DNA from: Phytoseiulus persimilis | Lineage: Eukaryota > Arthropoda > Arachnida > Mesostigmata > Phytoseiidae | Reading direction: 5' to 3' | Assembly: GCA_037576195.1 (NCBI GenBank) | Contig: CM075103.1 | Location: forward strand, 3,968,001-4,032,000 | Length of the DNA: 64,000 nt | Shown: positions 1-12,799 of the stretch, in pieces | Layout of the letters: the number at the start of each line of letters is the position of its first letter | Position numbering within the stretch: the stretch's first letter is position 1 | Made by a program: the position numbers and the translations under genes | Notes under the pieces: model-generated | The model's input: the letters and a program-made list of their open reading frames with translations, nothing else | What the model was told of the DNA's origin: nothing | Databases searched by the model: none

Positions 1-3000
1 GTTTTTCACTTGCAGACACCGGCGGGAAGAAGTTACCCTAAGAAGTTTTCCTCTCCCATTCATTTTACGATATCGTTGCAGTTTTGCACGAAAACCCCAA
101 ACTCGAAAACGCGGGTTTCGCACAGCTTTCTGCGCTAGACAAGGGCAACGTTTTCAGCGGGGGCGGCGGACTCCGAATTCCCCGAGTCGAGAGCAGACCC
201 CAGCTGAAAGTTCTGCCACGTGGAGAGAGCTCGGAACCATTAGTATGAGTTTGTTCCGGTGAGAGAGACAGTGGTGATGAGTTATAGAGCGCGTCACCAG
301 GAGAAATTGGATACTATAATAGGTGGCGCGAAAATGGGCCGGCTCGAGTTTTAACGGCTGAGAGGAAATATCTCGAATCATAATCGTTGAGAGTCGAAAC
401 ATCCTCGAAAGTTCTGAAGGCGTTAAATTACAGCATTCATCCGACGTTCAAAACGGCGAGACGTCGTACGGAGACGTCAAGGCGGAGTACCCCCGATGTT
501 AACCTAACGACCGCAGCCCTCCTCTAATGACCGTGGTTCTAATTTGACAAACGATGTCTTAAAGCGACGAAGCATAGCTTTGGACGTCGCATTCTTGAAA
601 TTGTAAAACTGCCGGCCGTTCTTCGAGCGAATCAACTACAGTGCTTGAGTTTTCCAGCAAGGCGATGGGCGAGGGCGTGCGCTTCCGCGTTCGCATTTTA
701 GAAAAGTGAGGCTTGTTTCGGAGAACCATCTGGTCGCAGAACCCTCGCCGACCCTCTCGAGGACCGCGCTCTTGTTGAGCTGGCGCGCAACAAGGAAGGT
801 GTCCTGACGGCCTCGCGAGCTCCTGTTCACGCGGGAGTACGAAAGTTCGCCGCGCTCCTAAAATAAACTCCCTAATTTAAGAGTGATCCGAAAGCGGACT
901 CATCTGAGCCATTCTCGTGGATCGTGGACTCACGGCAAAGTACTCCGCTAGGGAATTCTCGGGGCAATCCCATGCGGAACGCGAGAAGGACGGAGGTTCC
1001 GGCCATATTGTGGAGCAAAATGCATCCTTGTCTCATCGCACAGGCGACGCGAAGAGTTGCCGAGACTGAGAAAGTTCGGGGAACAGCGCTGAATCGGAAT
1101 GATGTCGCGCGAGTTCACTTGAAGCGGGGGAACGAACTCCAGTAACAATGATTGGACCCGCATCATGCATACGGTTCACGATCCGGCCGCATCAGCCTTC
1201 CCCATCCGGCGCCAATCGCAGATCGGTTGTCCTCTTCCTCCCATCCCACGAAAAAAAAAACGCGCTGTCCACCAGTGCTGGTTCTCGCGGTCACTCCTAA
1301 TAACGGTTCCCACGATGGAACCATCCTCCGTGAAAGCTCCATCGCTACCTGCGGAGAGCATGCGTTCTGCTGTCCCTCGGGGATGGCCACGTGTCGGGCA
1401 TCTTCCTCATCTAGAAACGCTGTTTCGCACTCGCATCAGACTGAACTCGCTAACTACACCAATCCTGCCATCTTTTGATTCAACTGTGGCCAGAACTTCA
1501 GGATCCGCCAGAGGAGCGGGAATGATAGTGCGTAGAAGCTCGCACAATTTCCGATCAGAGAAGAACATCTGATATTCGTGGAATTGAGGGAGCCCAAGAG
1601 AGAGATTAGGGAAAACTGTTCGACAGAACTAACAATTCGATTCTTCGACCAGCGGTCGAATCGAATCAGTCTGGCGGTCGGCGTCTTTCCCCATAATGGA
1701 TGACCATAATGAGCAAGACAATCTGGAACACCACTCATCACGCGCAGAGTCGAATAAGTTTTCTAATGAATACGAAAAGGAAAGTCCGATTCGAATTCCT
1801 CCATCCCAGCCTTCCGATTCCATTCGTTCATCGTAATTTTCGGAAACGACAAGGGGAGACTTTCGGGAGGGGAAGACGAGTGCAAACCTGAGCGAGCTGA
1901 GACTTTCCAGCATTTCGAGTTCCGGACGTTGGAGATCTTCTCGAAATTTCTCAAATGACTGTGACGGAAACGCGCCCAGGTTTTCGGCTTCTTTTCAGAA
2001 GCAATGTCGTGGATGACCTGTGAGCTCTGACACAAAACACCTCTATTTCTCATGGAAGGTTTTTCGGGAAAATTCTCAGATCGGGAACTCATTGTATCTT
2101 CCTCAGGAGGAGAAATCTTGAGGTTTTCTCGCTCGAACTCGTGGTTTTGGAGATAAAAGTGAAGCCGGGGAATCATAATTCTCAACTTGATTCACATGGC
2201 TTGGCCTGTCATGTGTCTTTCGAAATTCTAAAAGCGTCCAATCATGCCACATCATCCTCTGAGACTTTTCCGCCCTATAGGAAACTCGGGAAACCGTGGA
2301 CTGTGAGCAGGTTCCGCAATCCAGACCCTACAATCTCATTTTTCTGCTCTTCTTGCAATTCAATGATTTTCACGGTTCTTTGATCTGATCCACGGGAGCG
2401 TCTGAGCTCTCCGGTTTCCGTTGACGGAAACTGATTTCGACGTCTCCGCTAAGCCTCCCTCCCAACTTCGGTTCACGATTCTTTTTTCTTTCGCTGTAGC
2501 TCACTTTCATTCCTTCGCGGCCTCTGTTTCCGTCTCCTAATCGGGCTGAGTCAGCTGCATTCGTGCAATGTCCTGGAATCGCGTTTCTATTCCGACGCGA
2601 GCGTGGACTCCATTCGCTGTTGGCGGTGTCCTACTTCGCGCCTTTCCTCATCCCGCGGGGTCTTTCCTCGACTTCCTCTCTCGCTGGAGAGCGGGATACG
2701 CCATCTCCGTATATCAGCGCATCGAGCCTCGCCAGGAAAGGTAACGTTGCCTAACGCGCCTAACGGGCCTCAAACGGCACAATGGGCCTGCTGAGAGCAC
2801 GGACCCAATGACGGAGCGAATAAATTATCGTTATCAAGCAACGAGCGACGTATGAAATATGTAGAGATGCAGGTACCAAATAGACGCTCCCGCTGGCGGG
2901 GCTTTCTGTCCCGCTCTGCGCCTTGGACTGGAGGAATCCAAGACTGAATGGATATGGCATTGATCATTCCTGAAAAAAACGATTCTCGGCGAATAACAAG

Positions 3001-5500
3001 CTTCATTCTTCCAGCGTTTGTTCCTTGAGGTTCCGTCTCCCGAAGCTTCGTCCAGCTGCCACCTGTCCACGTTCTACGATCGGCCGCGCGAATCGGGACG
3101 CGCCGTCGCTGCACGGAATCCAACGCTGGGACGAGCGCGACCCCAGAGATCAGAATGGAATTCCGAGAAATCATATTCACCAGGGGTTCCGGCTGAAAAA
3201 TGAGCTACGCTGTCAAGCGAACGATGCGACGTCAGGCGAGAGGTGAAACGCGGGGAACAAAAACAGCGGCTCACGCACACCAACTACTCGGGCGGGGTCG
3301 TCTCACCACCGACAAAAAGGTTTCGTCGTCCTACCTGGAACTTTCATTAGCTTTTCCAGACATTGCCCGTCGTCGCCCGGGCCGCATTTCCTCCAGAGAC
3401 CTGCGGGGTTCTTGCGTGAGCTTTTCTGCGAATCGCATACACGGGCTGCTCGCGATAAACGGCCGAAAGGTGAATCAGAGCGTAGCAGAGCTTTTCTTCG
3501 GCACTGTTGTGGCTGCAGCGGAAGATCCAGCCAGAGCAGCTCCCGTGAGCTTACGACGTCGGGGTCGATAACACACAATGAGGGCAGGGAGTGTATTCCG
3601 AGATGTACGACAAGATACCTGTGGCCCCGGGGTTGTCTGGGTGTTCGTTGTGCGTGTTCGTTCGCGGAAGCATGCGAAAAGACCTACACGTTCTGTTTCC
3701 CAAGCTGCAAGGAACCAAGAGAAATCAAGACCTGTGAACAAACGGAGTCCCAGTTCCCGAGCTCCGGGCTCTTGCGTGGGGTTCGGAGAAGCCGGATGGA
3801 GGAAGATTTTAGTAGCGCACGGAATTCAGGAGGTTTCAGCTGAGTTGCGCCCTCTCGTTGCCGATCATGCCGGAGGCGAGCCGGCTCTGCAGAAACTGGT
3901 GACATAGAGATCGGGGCGTGGATGGCTTCCGACGCCGTCGACAGGCAGATAGATCATTATCGATTCAGATGGGCACTTCTTACGGCAACATACTGTCCTC
4001 CAATCGCACAAATCGAATGGCCTATACAATTTCACGAATTTTGGATTTTCTAGGCTGCAAACTATTTTCGCACGTAATTTTTTCGGACACCTCGATTTCT
4101 TGACCCCGGGACGGGTTTCGCCCGCTTACAGACCGCCTTCACAGACAGTCCTCCAGCGGACTCAAGGATCCCGCAGCAGCCTAGCAGCCGCGTTGCAATA
4201 CGCGGCGATTGGTTCCCCGGCGCGCTTATCGACTGACAACTCGGAAGGTGCCGGAGAAACCGCCCTCCGCAGACATGGATTCTCGGAAGTCCCGATCCTC
4301 GAGTGCCCCGGGGAATCGGGGAGGATGGATCTCCGTCGTTCCTTGAATCAACGGCATGTGCTTCTTTGCGATCCATCCTCCTTCTACTCCCCCCACTCGA
4401 GGTGTTGAAAACGGTCGGCATCTGGGGGTGTCTCAAACAAGTGAAACGCTCTGTGCAATATGGCAACAAGCCCTCCCTAAGAATCGAACGTTTTCCAAGC
4501 GTGAAATGAGGTCAGTCGGAGTCAACTTCGACCGAGGTTCCACAGCTGCCCAGGGGGATTCGTGTCTACGGTCATTCGGGAGGTTGCGGGTTAGAGACTG
4601 CGTCACGAGACTCGATTGTTCTCCAGCGATAGCCGGTAGCCCGATCGTGGGTACATCCTCCGGGGTTCCGATTCTCCGCGCTCGAGCTTTTGGATCAGGA
4701 TGAATTTTCCGAGGAAACACGTAGGAAAATATGAACTCATAGCTGCTTCGCGGTCTGTGGCTGCATAATCTAGGAAGCGGGAAACCAAGATACACGGCAC
4801 AGAATCTTTCCGAGTAGGCGAGATTCGACGGAGCAATAGCTGGAGCTTGGGCTGGATTCAACCATCCGTTGCTGCCAAGGTCGGCTTCCGGATGATTGAG
4901 CCTACGCCCAGGGTTTGTGGAGTAAGCTCGTTTCGGCCTCGTCCAATGAATACTTCAATTCCTTCGTTGATTCTCTCCTCGTTCGAACTCTGGAATTTCA
5001 TGCTTCACGATTCGAGCCCAGTTACTCTGGGACATGGAGACGAATGATGAGAGCTGATCCGTGATTTGTCAGCTCGGCTCCTACAGGGAAATCGCTCTCG
5101 GTTTCTCCTTTGAGAGCCGGGACCGTGAAATTCAGCGTCCAACATCAACTCTGAGGCAGCTCTCAGCTAGCTTGTGGCCCCGACAGAATGGCATCATGAC
5201 TATCAATTCGTATATTCGCACGACTGGATAGTGATGAAGACTACAATCAGATCTGTCGTCTCCCAGATTCGTGAAGTTATACTTGTTGAATTTATGCGGA
5301 GCGCAGCAGCTGCCAGTCGGGTGAGACCAAGTTGGCATTGGGTCTGGGCTCTCGACCAAAATCGTTTGAAAAGTTTCGCGAGGCTCAATACTCGACTCTC
5401 AGCGTTGTGCACATATCAGTCTCCTGGATCTTCCCACTCTCTCCTTTGAAAGGTGAAATCTTCAACGTCCGTTAGATTTTCTGCGCGTGCGGAACTGGGC
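1..5500. other. No supported gene; featureless stretch
   Basis: Frames on both strands are short, overlap each other and show no recognisable domain. The only local oddity is a run of ten A at 1251-1260. No transfer RNA, ribosomal RNA or transposon end was seen. Read as intergenic or intronic DNA; an exon below about 150 bases could be missed. Confidence 0.5.
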
Positions 5501-5620
5501 TCTCACAATCAGTTGAAAACTGATGCTTTGCAGTGTACCTTGAATGGAGGGTTTTTCGTCAATTCAGGGGAGTAGCCGGCACTCACCCAACTTCGTCTGC
5601 CGACCTGCCTCCACCACTCG

Positions 5621-5795
5621 GTCAGGTTCTGCGTTAGGTTTTCTGTGGTTTTTTGCGTCGAGCTGTCTGTGAGGTTCCTCTCAGATATGAGGACTACCGT
5701 TGTTCTGAAGATCCCTTGGGTCACCCGCGCCTTTTTCTGACCTGCGTCAGGTTTTTGTCAGTTTTGAGCCAGTTTTCTGTGATTTTCTCAGGATT
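5621..5795. repeat. Degenerate T/G-rich repeat patches
   Basis: The string GTTTTCTGTGRTTTT occurs twice, at 5637-5654 and 5772-5786. Each copy is preceded by a GTCAGGTT motif (near 5621 and 5746), and other TTTTCTG/GTCAG fragments lie between. This looks like an old, diverged tandem or low-complexity patch with units about 125-135 bases apart. No coding role is proposed. Confidence 0.4.
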
Positions 5796-5830
5796 GTTAT
5801 CACAACGACCTGTACCCAGAGAATCCCTGA

Positions 5831-7379
5831 GCCATCCCAGAGATGTACCTAATCAGAACGACTCTCTCGGATGGTTCTTTGCAAACGTTTCCCGGAATAT
5901 AATGCGGGAACCCTCGGGTCATATCATAGGGATTTCCATGTTCTCCCAGAGACCCATTCTACAACGCAACAAAAGCCCCGAGCCTCATGCGACCCCGATC
6001 TTCTATTCGGAAGTCTAGGGGGGATACACGCAGGCAGCAAGACATGGCTTTTTTCATGTATAAATTACTCCAATCGCTTGTCAAAAAAGTCAGATTCGAG
6101 CCGATAACATTTGTATCCATCTGTAGTTGAAAGTATTCGGAATAAGGCATTGTTTCATAGGGCTCTCTCTACTCAGCGCGTTTCATTCGTCTTTCAACAT
6201 GAGGAAAGATCAGGATTTCGTTGAGCCCCAGACAACATCTGCCGAGTGAGAATAACGATGAAATTGCGGAGGGAAGAAACTTGACATGCGAAAGTTGTAA
6301 GACCCTCTGGATTTGATTCATAGTGGTGGCGTTCCGCAACGAAACATAGCGGAAATTTCCGCTGCAGACCTTCTGGTCGGCGGAGGATCGGAATCTCGCT
6401 AGCGAAAGGGAAAAAGGAGGAGCGAACAGGAAAGCGGAGGAAGGTCGGCAATTCAAAAGTCCGAAGGCGACATGAGATTTTCTTGACATTCTGTCAATGG
6501 CAGATGTCGCCGCAGCAGACGTGGCAGTCGTTATTTTTTCGACCCCCATAGGAGAAAAAGGTAAATAGATTCGGCCCTCATAGACATTTGGCTGGCCGGA
6601 GCGACCTTGGGAGGTCCTCGCAATGACGAGTCTTGGTTCGCTTTTTCCCTCTCTTTTTCCCCCGGAAAGAATCTATCGGGCTCTCGAATAACTTCCAGAT
6701 GAATACTGTGCGATTTCGAAGCGGAATTCCCGTGGAAAAATCGCTTTGCCTACAACGCAGCGAGGCGCACAAATCCACGAAATTGATTCTATGAACGAAG
6801 TTCTCAGAGGAAGCGACAGAGAATGCCTACTCAGCGGAGCCCTGCAGGGAGTTGGAAGAGGAAACCCGGAACGCCCGTCATTCGAACTAATCCACATGGA
6901 GAACAGCAGCCCTCTCTCGACGTACTTTCCGGGTTTTCATTTCATGCATGCTCCATCAAGTTCCAAGCCTTCGAGGAAAAATGAGACCGACTCAGCCCTG
7001 ACCGGACCGGGAACCAGCCTTTCAGGACCAGCTCGCGTTTTCGAAAGCATCAGGCTCCAAATTGAAAAATAACCGAGGCTCTGAGAGCACGTATTCTGGT
7101 CCTATTCTCTGTAGGGGCCTCCGTCGTGCTTTTCAAGGCCATTTCGTCTCTTCTAGGTCGTTCCTCGGTCGCTCTTCTGTATGAGAAGCGAGCCAGCCCG
7201 GAGATGCAAGAGAGAGGAAAGACGTGACTCGGAGAAATAGAAGTGATCATCAGTTGTCCTTTTTGCTGTCAGGCAGCTCTCCGAGGCTGTGGCTCGAGGG
7301 GGAACAGAAGACTCCCCTAGATCGAAGATACGAGCAGCAAAGACCATCAAAAGCGATCCGGACGAATCTAGAGAGACAG
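5831..7379. other. No supported gene
   Basis: Only short overlapping frames on both strands, with no recognisable domain, splice-bounded exon or repeat. Confidence 0.45.
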
Positions 7380-7388
7380 AGACGCGGT

Positions 7389-7510
7389 ACCTATTACTTT
7401 GCGCTGTGTGGACAAAGCTTCTTAGCAGCGGGCCCTCGACGTTGTGCGCGGCCGTTCGGTTTTCACCGGGGTCCCTGAGAATGTTGCCCGACTTCGAACT
7501 TCAGAACACG
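7389..7510 (+). repeat. Diverged repeat, copy 1
   Basis: This segment aligns by eye to 8222-8330. Shared blocks are gtacct-(a/c)tat, gcgctgt-tggac-aa, cctcgacgt-gt-cgc and gagaatg..gccgacttc, in the same order and with nearly the same spacing. In the plus frame it reads a short peptide with AVWT and a later DFELQ, matching AVWT and DFKQQ in copy 2. Partial preservation of the amino acids hints at an old coding or transposon-derived unit. The frame here ends at a stop at 7520-7522. Confidence 0.4.
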
Positions 7511-8221
7511 ACGAGCAGATAGTAGCAACTGCCCGCAAGCCAATGGATCGTGATTAACACGGCATGAGAGCTGTGAGCGAAATATTCTGGAGGAAGATAC
7601 TCAGAACAACTCCATCATCCCCCGCATGGAAGGCTCATTAGGGACAGGGACGTTAATGTCGAGAGACAATGCTGCGCAGGAAGCAACCTCTGAATCGCGA
7701 ATCCTGGGCGACACATCTGGCTCCGACACTGCTTTGGCTGTGACTGTTACGCGATCGCTTGCCTACGGGAGAATCCAACACCGAGCTGTCGGTCGACTCC
7801 GGAAACGAACTTTGTTTCCAAGCCGCACCCGGATGCGGTATTTCAACGGTCTTCCTCAGATACAGACCAGGCCTACCTGAAATCCACCATGATTTCATCG
7901 GGCGTTCCAAGTCAAAACATCCGAGGTCCCACCTCATAGCATTTCTGTCGTAGAACAGTGGAAAAATCTTCACAAATCGAAAGAGAAAACACGAAGAAAA
8001 TGAATGAATCAATCAGAGGGAAAAGTCACTCATGCGATGTGTGTGCATGGATTAACTTTTCCGACTGGCTATCGGGATGGGTTCAGCTGGGGCAGCGCTT
8101 CCAACGAGACCTGCGACCGGTGTCCGCTCGTCCCTGATCCCGAAAGATACTTCGGCGATGCGGAGGCCCGAATTCCAATCGAACATTCGTTGACCACTTG
8201 GACGTGGAATAGCTGGAAGCT

Positions 8222-8335
8222 TGTACCTCTATCTTCGCGCTGTCTGGACGAATGTCCTCGCCGTCGAGCCTCGGACGTCGTACGCACACATTCGTCGAAC
8301 GGTCTGGAGGAGAATGGCCGACTTCAAACAGCAGA
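8222..8335 (+). repeat. Diverged repeat, copy 2
   Basis: Partner of the segment at 7389-7510, about 830 bases downstream and in the same orientation. The plus frame starting at 8221 reads AVWTNVLAVEP and then RRMADFKQQ, in line with copy 1. The 212-codon frame at 8004-8642 overlaps it in a different frame and resembles nothing known. The copies have diverged well beyond recent duplication. The similarity stops on both sides, so the unit appears to be only about 120 bases. Confidence 0.4.
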
Positions 8336-8349
8336 GCATGCCCGAGACT

Positions 8350-10600
8350 CGGGCCCCGAGTGCTATAGAGGAAGAGAAAGCGAACAACATGGCGGAGCAC
8401 GGAAGGTTGTGGACGATGTCGTTGTGGCGGTCCTTCGTGGTTTGTGGCAGTCATCCATCAACGATATTACTTGCTTGGTTCTCGACGGTCGTCAAGACTT
8501 GCTTTTCTGCCGAGTTCTCCTCACCCGGCCGCTTCTCTCACTCGCACAGCCGCTCACTTACTCGCAGTCATTCTTCTCGCGACTTCTCCTCGTTCCTCCT
8601 TCGGCGATCGGCCGAATGGCGCACAGCGAACGAGAACAGTGATATTTCCTCTCTCTTCGGAAATAATCATAATGGATCATTTACTTCGCGTGCCTCGACC
8701 ACTCAGATGCCTTTCCAACGGCCTCGGTAGACGCAAATGTCAGCAGCCAGAGTCGATTTAGTCTGGAGAACCGGTACCTGCGGTTCCGTTCCAGGAGATC
8801 GCGTCAGGCCGAGTCTGGGCGAGACAGCGTTATGGCTTTTCTCTTTGACAGAATGACGCGACAGAACCTGAAGGCGTATCTGAAATTCGCGCCCGCGGAC
8901 TCCCGGACGATTTCCTATTCCCTCACCTGGAGTTGAGCGATCCTGTTCTCAATTATGCAGGGGAACCGACTCGAGAGGTCTAGGCCGTCATTTGCATCCC
9001 GCTGTCCTGGAGGAGGTTGAATCGCTCGTCTTTTTTATCCGAGGGAGCGAGATAGAAGTTTTTGAGCGCGCTCGCGCAAACGACGCGCAGTAATGAATGT
9101 TTCAGAAGGGGGAATAAATATATTCGAATGGTTGGAGCAGAAGCGGGGGCGGCGGCCCGCCAGAAAGATATGCTCCCCGAGCTCGGGTTCGAGAGCAACG
9201 CGCCAGTAGGAGAGCCCGCGTCCACTAGAGATGCGGTATGCGACGGGGTTAGCTCGTTGCCAGCAGAATATGCACGCAGCGTGCTGAACCGTCGTCGAGT
9301 TGGCTTCCGCGTGGACGCCGAAGAACAAAATCGCCAAACAGACGACCCTTGCGCGGCCGCTTCTTGAGGGAAAACCGTTCTCAAAAATCATTCAGGACTT
9401 GGGAAACAGGTCGTTACTCAGCGAGGTGATCGCACATCTTGCGGAGGTTACAACGACTCGGATTCGTAGGGGTTGCCGACCCTGCATGTGGAGGATGCTC
9501 TCCACCCCCAGTGGATTCCAATCAGGATTCCAGCAAAGAGATCGTTGGAGCCGAATATTGATTACGAGAGAAGCCAGAGTAATCAAAGGCAGCATCGATG
9601 GGTTGCCTCTATGTCCACGATTTCCTGATTCTGTCCCTGCGAATCAGGATCGGAATGTTGCGATTCGGTGGCTATGAGCGAAGGGCACCGATAGAGTCCT
9701 TCGCGGTTCCCTTGTCTGCTGACTCTTATGGAGCGGCCCAGCTAAACTCCAGCGAATTATATGGGGCGGAACCCCTACGTACGCTTTGTTGGGTCATCTG
9801 ACAAATCTCATCTTACCGTGCTGAGGCGTGCGTGCAACGCGCCGTGCGTGCATCCACGGAGGGGCGGCCCTTTTACCCATAAACGAAAACCCGACTGTCT
9901 CGATCTGTTTACCAAACTTTGTCAGCGGATCGGAGCCATTGCCTGCTCTAACGTGCGTGCAGCATATGCACGACGTGAATTGTGCACTATGACGAAACAA
10001 TACCTCCATGAAGCGACTGAAGGATCAACGTGCGATAAAAATCCCCCCGTGAATGAATAACGGCCACTTTACATAGTTACGGCAGTCGTGGAAGACGGTT
10101 CCTGCCACAGAAAGAAAAACCGAATGGAAGGGAGCGAGATCACCGGCGGTCGGCAGGGAGCCCTTCGCGAGCTCCTTCGTAACGAGTCGAGTTTGGTTTT
10201 GGGCTTAACGGTGCTCGCGCCATTTCTCCGAACAAGGAACTCACCTAAAATAGGATTTATGAAAATCGTTCTGCCAGCACGGATTCTCGAAGATAGGAGA
10301 AGGGAATTCCTCCCGGACGCTTTTAATCTTGTGAAGGCCTATTGGGGAAAAGTCTTAGCTCGGGGCTCATTAGTCGTGAGCTCTGGAATAGAAAGATGGG
10401 CTGAGTGGCGACGCCTCATGGGCCTCCGTGATTCCCCTGCGTTCGTCTCTGACTCGACGTTTGGAAGCTGGAAAATGGAGTGGAGTCATTAAAACAACGA
10501 CCAAACGCCAGGACCAAAAGGGAAACGGAGGACGTATCTGCAGCGCAGCGCGCCCGTCGGCAGGCCGGCTCGCCCATCCACCAACGAACGATGACTCCCT
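8350..10600. other. No supported gene
   Basis: Frames here are unrecognised. One minus-strand frame at 9035-9391 has a hydrophobic stretch near its start that could pass for a signal peptide (VVCLAILFFGVHA), but no splice structure or homology supports it. No repeats or RNA genes were seen. Confidence 0.4.
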
Positions 10601-10799
10601 GGTGAAAATCAGCCAAAATGACACTCCCACTGGCTGCCATTGCAGTTTCAGCTCGTTGTCCAGCGGACGAACGCCAACTTTTCCATTCGGAGGGAAGTTC
10701 GTATCCAGATTTCAAGACCAGGAGTTGGGCGTTTTCTCAACGCTACGGGCACGCTCCGCCTAATCAGCGATATCCGACACGAACGCAGAAATGCCAGGA

Positions 10800-12760
10800 T
10801 ATCTCATTCATTGACTTTGATTCGCCCGGAACTTCGGATTTCATCGTTTCCATGGCCGGTCCTTCTCTGGAAATGTCATATGGGCAAATCTCGGCTCTAG
10901 CTTTGATTCCTTCGCGCTCTCAACGCACGCAAAACCAGACGAGTCAGAACGTGGTCAAGAGTCCTCACCGGGTAACTGGTCGCGTTCGCTCGCAACTGAT
11001 TGTTATTCGTTGCCGAGCTCTCCCACGATCTTTCCGGTTCGGGTTGGAGCGTTTTCTGTTTATTTATCTCTCGAAGAGCTGTTTGGTTCGAAAGTTGTCC
11101 GCGATACGGGATCATTACCTGCTTCTGGTGACTATCCAACTCCCCCGAGGCTTCGCAAAGGCGACCTCGCGTATGGTTCCAGGGGCGAAGCGGAAGAATA
11201 TAACACTTGATGGATACTTCATGCAAATATTGCCGAGGGGCGAGGAAACTTATTTTCCCGCGCGCGGGGAATCGCAGGCACGTCGGGAGCTAGCTGTACA
11301 ATATCAAATGAGGGATCGAGAATGGTTGTATGCAATGAACCGGAGTTATTTTCGCTCTTAGTCCGCGCAGAGCTTCGGCGAGGATTATGTTTCTCGACTA
11401 GCTCATTTCCTTGAAAGACTGAGCATCATGAACTGAACTTTGCATACCTTGCTTGTCGACTGCGCATCGCTTCCCCCTGGGAACGAACAGCTGCGAGCTC
11501 AGATAGCTGAGCAGAGTCCAAAGCAGCTCATTTGTTCGAGGAATATTCTGATGAAGTACGACGCTCCCCCAGATACCCGAGAAGAGCAGGAACGGAATGC
11601 TCCGAATAACAGGTCTCTGGTGACAGATGACAGTAGTGTTGTTTCTCCCTGTATCGATTCATCGGTGCCATCAGTCTTATCGGCACACAAGAACCCAGAC
11701 TCCACCGCCTAGAGGACCGTTCCATGTCCGCTCGGCCCCCGAAGGAGTACAGAGAAAAGTTCTCCAGTCATTTGCCGCGGTAAAATTCGAGCTATTTCCG
11801 CTCCTCACATTTGGCAGCCTCCGCAGTTGTTGGTACGGGGAATTCAGGGATGTCAGGAAGAGCTACATATATGAATACTAAGGGAAAGCTGAATGGAGTA
11901 TAGAAATGCTGTCCGAGATAGGGGGAGTAGATTCGAGGTGGAGAGTGAGTATTGCTGGTTGAAGAGGGAGATATTCGGGCGATACAGTCAGATTTCCAGC
12001 TCGAGAGAAGTTCTGTTTTGGAAGTCAAACTTCCAGATCTCTTGGAATGTTACAGAAAGGGTGAAAAAGAGAGGGAGACGTCGGAATTCGAGGGAGAGGG
12101 GGAAATCAGACAGAGGAGGAACTTTGAGCAAGGAGAGGAAGCAAGTCCTCCTGAAACGAAGGAATCCCTCGCGGGTGACAGTGTTGGGGACTTCTAATCC
12201 GCGATCTCCGAGGAGATCGACGAAATTATAGAACGTTTCAGAGGAGAACCGGACCTGTAACCATACTCATCTGCACGGGAACTCCGCTCCACGGGAATTG
12301 GAATACGCGGAATTTCCATGGATGTCGTTTCCGATGGCGGACAACAAGGGGACTGAGGAATCCTCGATTGCCGCGATACGATGACTCCATTGTCAGAAGC
12401 ATGAGTCGAACACTCCCCGGAGCCCGAGGCAGTTTTTCGTTCTCGGTCCATCTCTTGGCAGAGCCCGGTTTGGGGGAAGTTTCTGAAGAAAATAGGAAAA
12501 TCCCCCCTCCACTGACTTCCTCTGTCGAGGCTCCGGACGATGCCTGGTTTGGTTGACTCGTTTCTGTGGCGGAGGTTCCACTGTTGTCAACACACTGAGC
12601 GTTTCCGTCAACTGCGCGAAATCTTCGCGGAAACACGCGGATTGTTTTCGCCCGAGGACGCTGTTCTGAGTCCGGAAAAACTGATCCTACCGGCTTCCGA
12701 GAGATCATTCTCATATTGAGCTGGTGGCGGGGAAGGAGGCAACGGACTGAGCCGTCTTCA
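10800..12760 (+). pseudogene. Possible decayed LINE retrotransposon pieces
   Basis: Three plus-strand fragments, in the order expected of a non-LTR retrotransposon, resemble its conserved spots. At 10876-10920 a frame reads SYGQISALALIPSRS, close to the YGxxSGLxLNxxKS block that follows the catalytic aspartates in LINE reverse transcriptases. At 11432-11550 a TEL triplet, then one frame slip, then HTLLVDC and further L/R spacing resemble the C-terminal ExxHxLxxC knuckle. At 12545-12720 another frame (FHCCQHTERFRQL onward), followed after a frame change by VAGKEAT, resembles a LINE C-terminal tail. No catalytic YADD or FADD motif and no poly(A) tail was found, and frames change between pieces. 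Chance resemblance is a real alternative. Confidence 0.2.
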
Positions 12761-12799
12761 GATGCGGCGATGTCCTGTACGCGGTCCACAGTGGTCGAA

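Noticed and set aside
5509-5724. Minus frame with GYSPELTKNPP, like the SPDLNP region of mariner transposases
   Set aside because: The surrounding residues lack the expected tryptophan/proline pattern, and the DNA is a degenerate T/G-rich patch.
8004-8642. 212-codon plus frame starting in a real ATG
   Set aside because: It has no recognised domain and crosses the diverged repeat copy in a frame different from the one preserved between copies.
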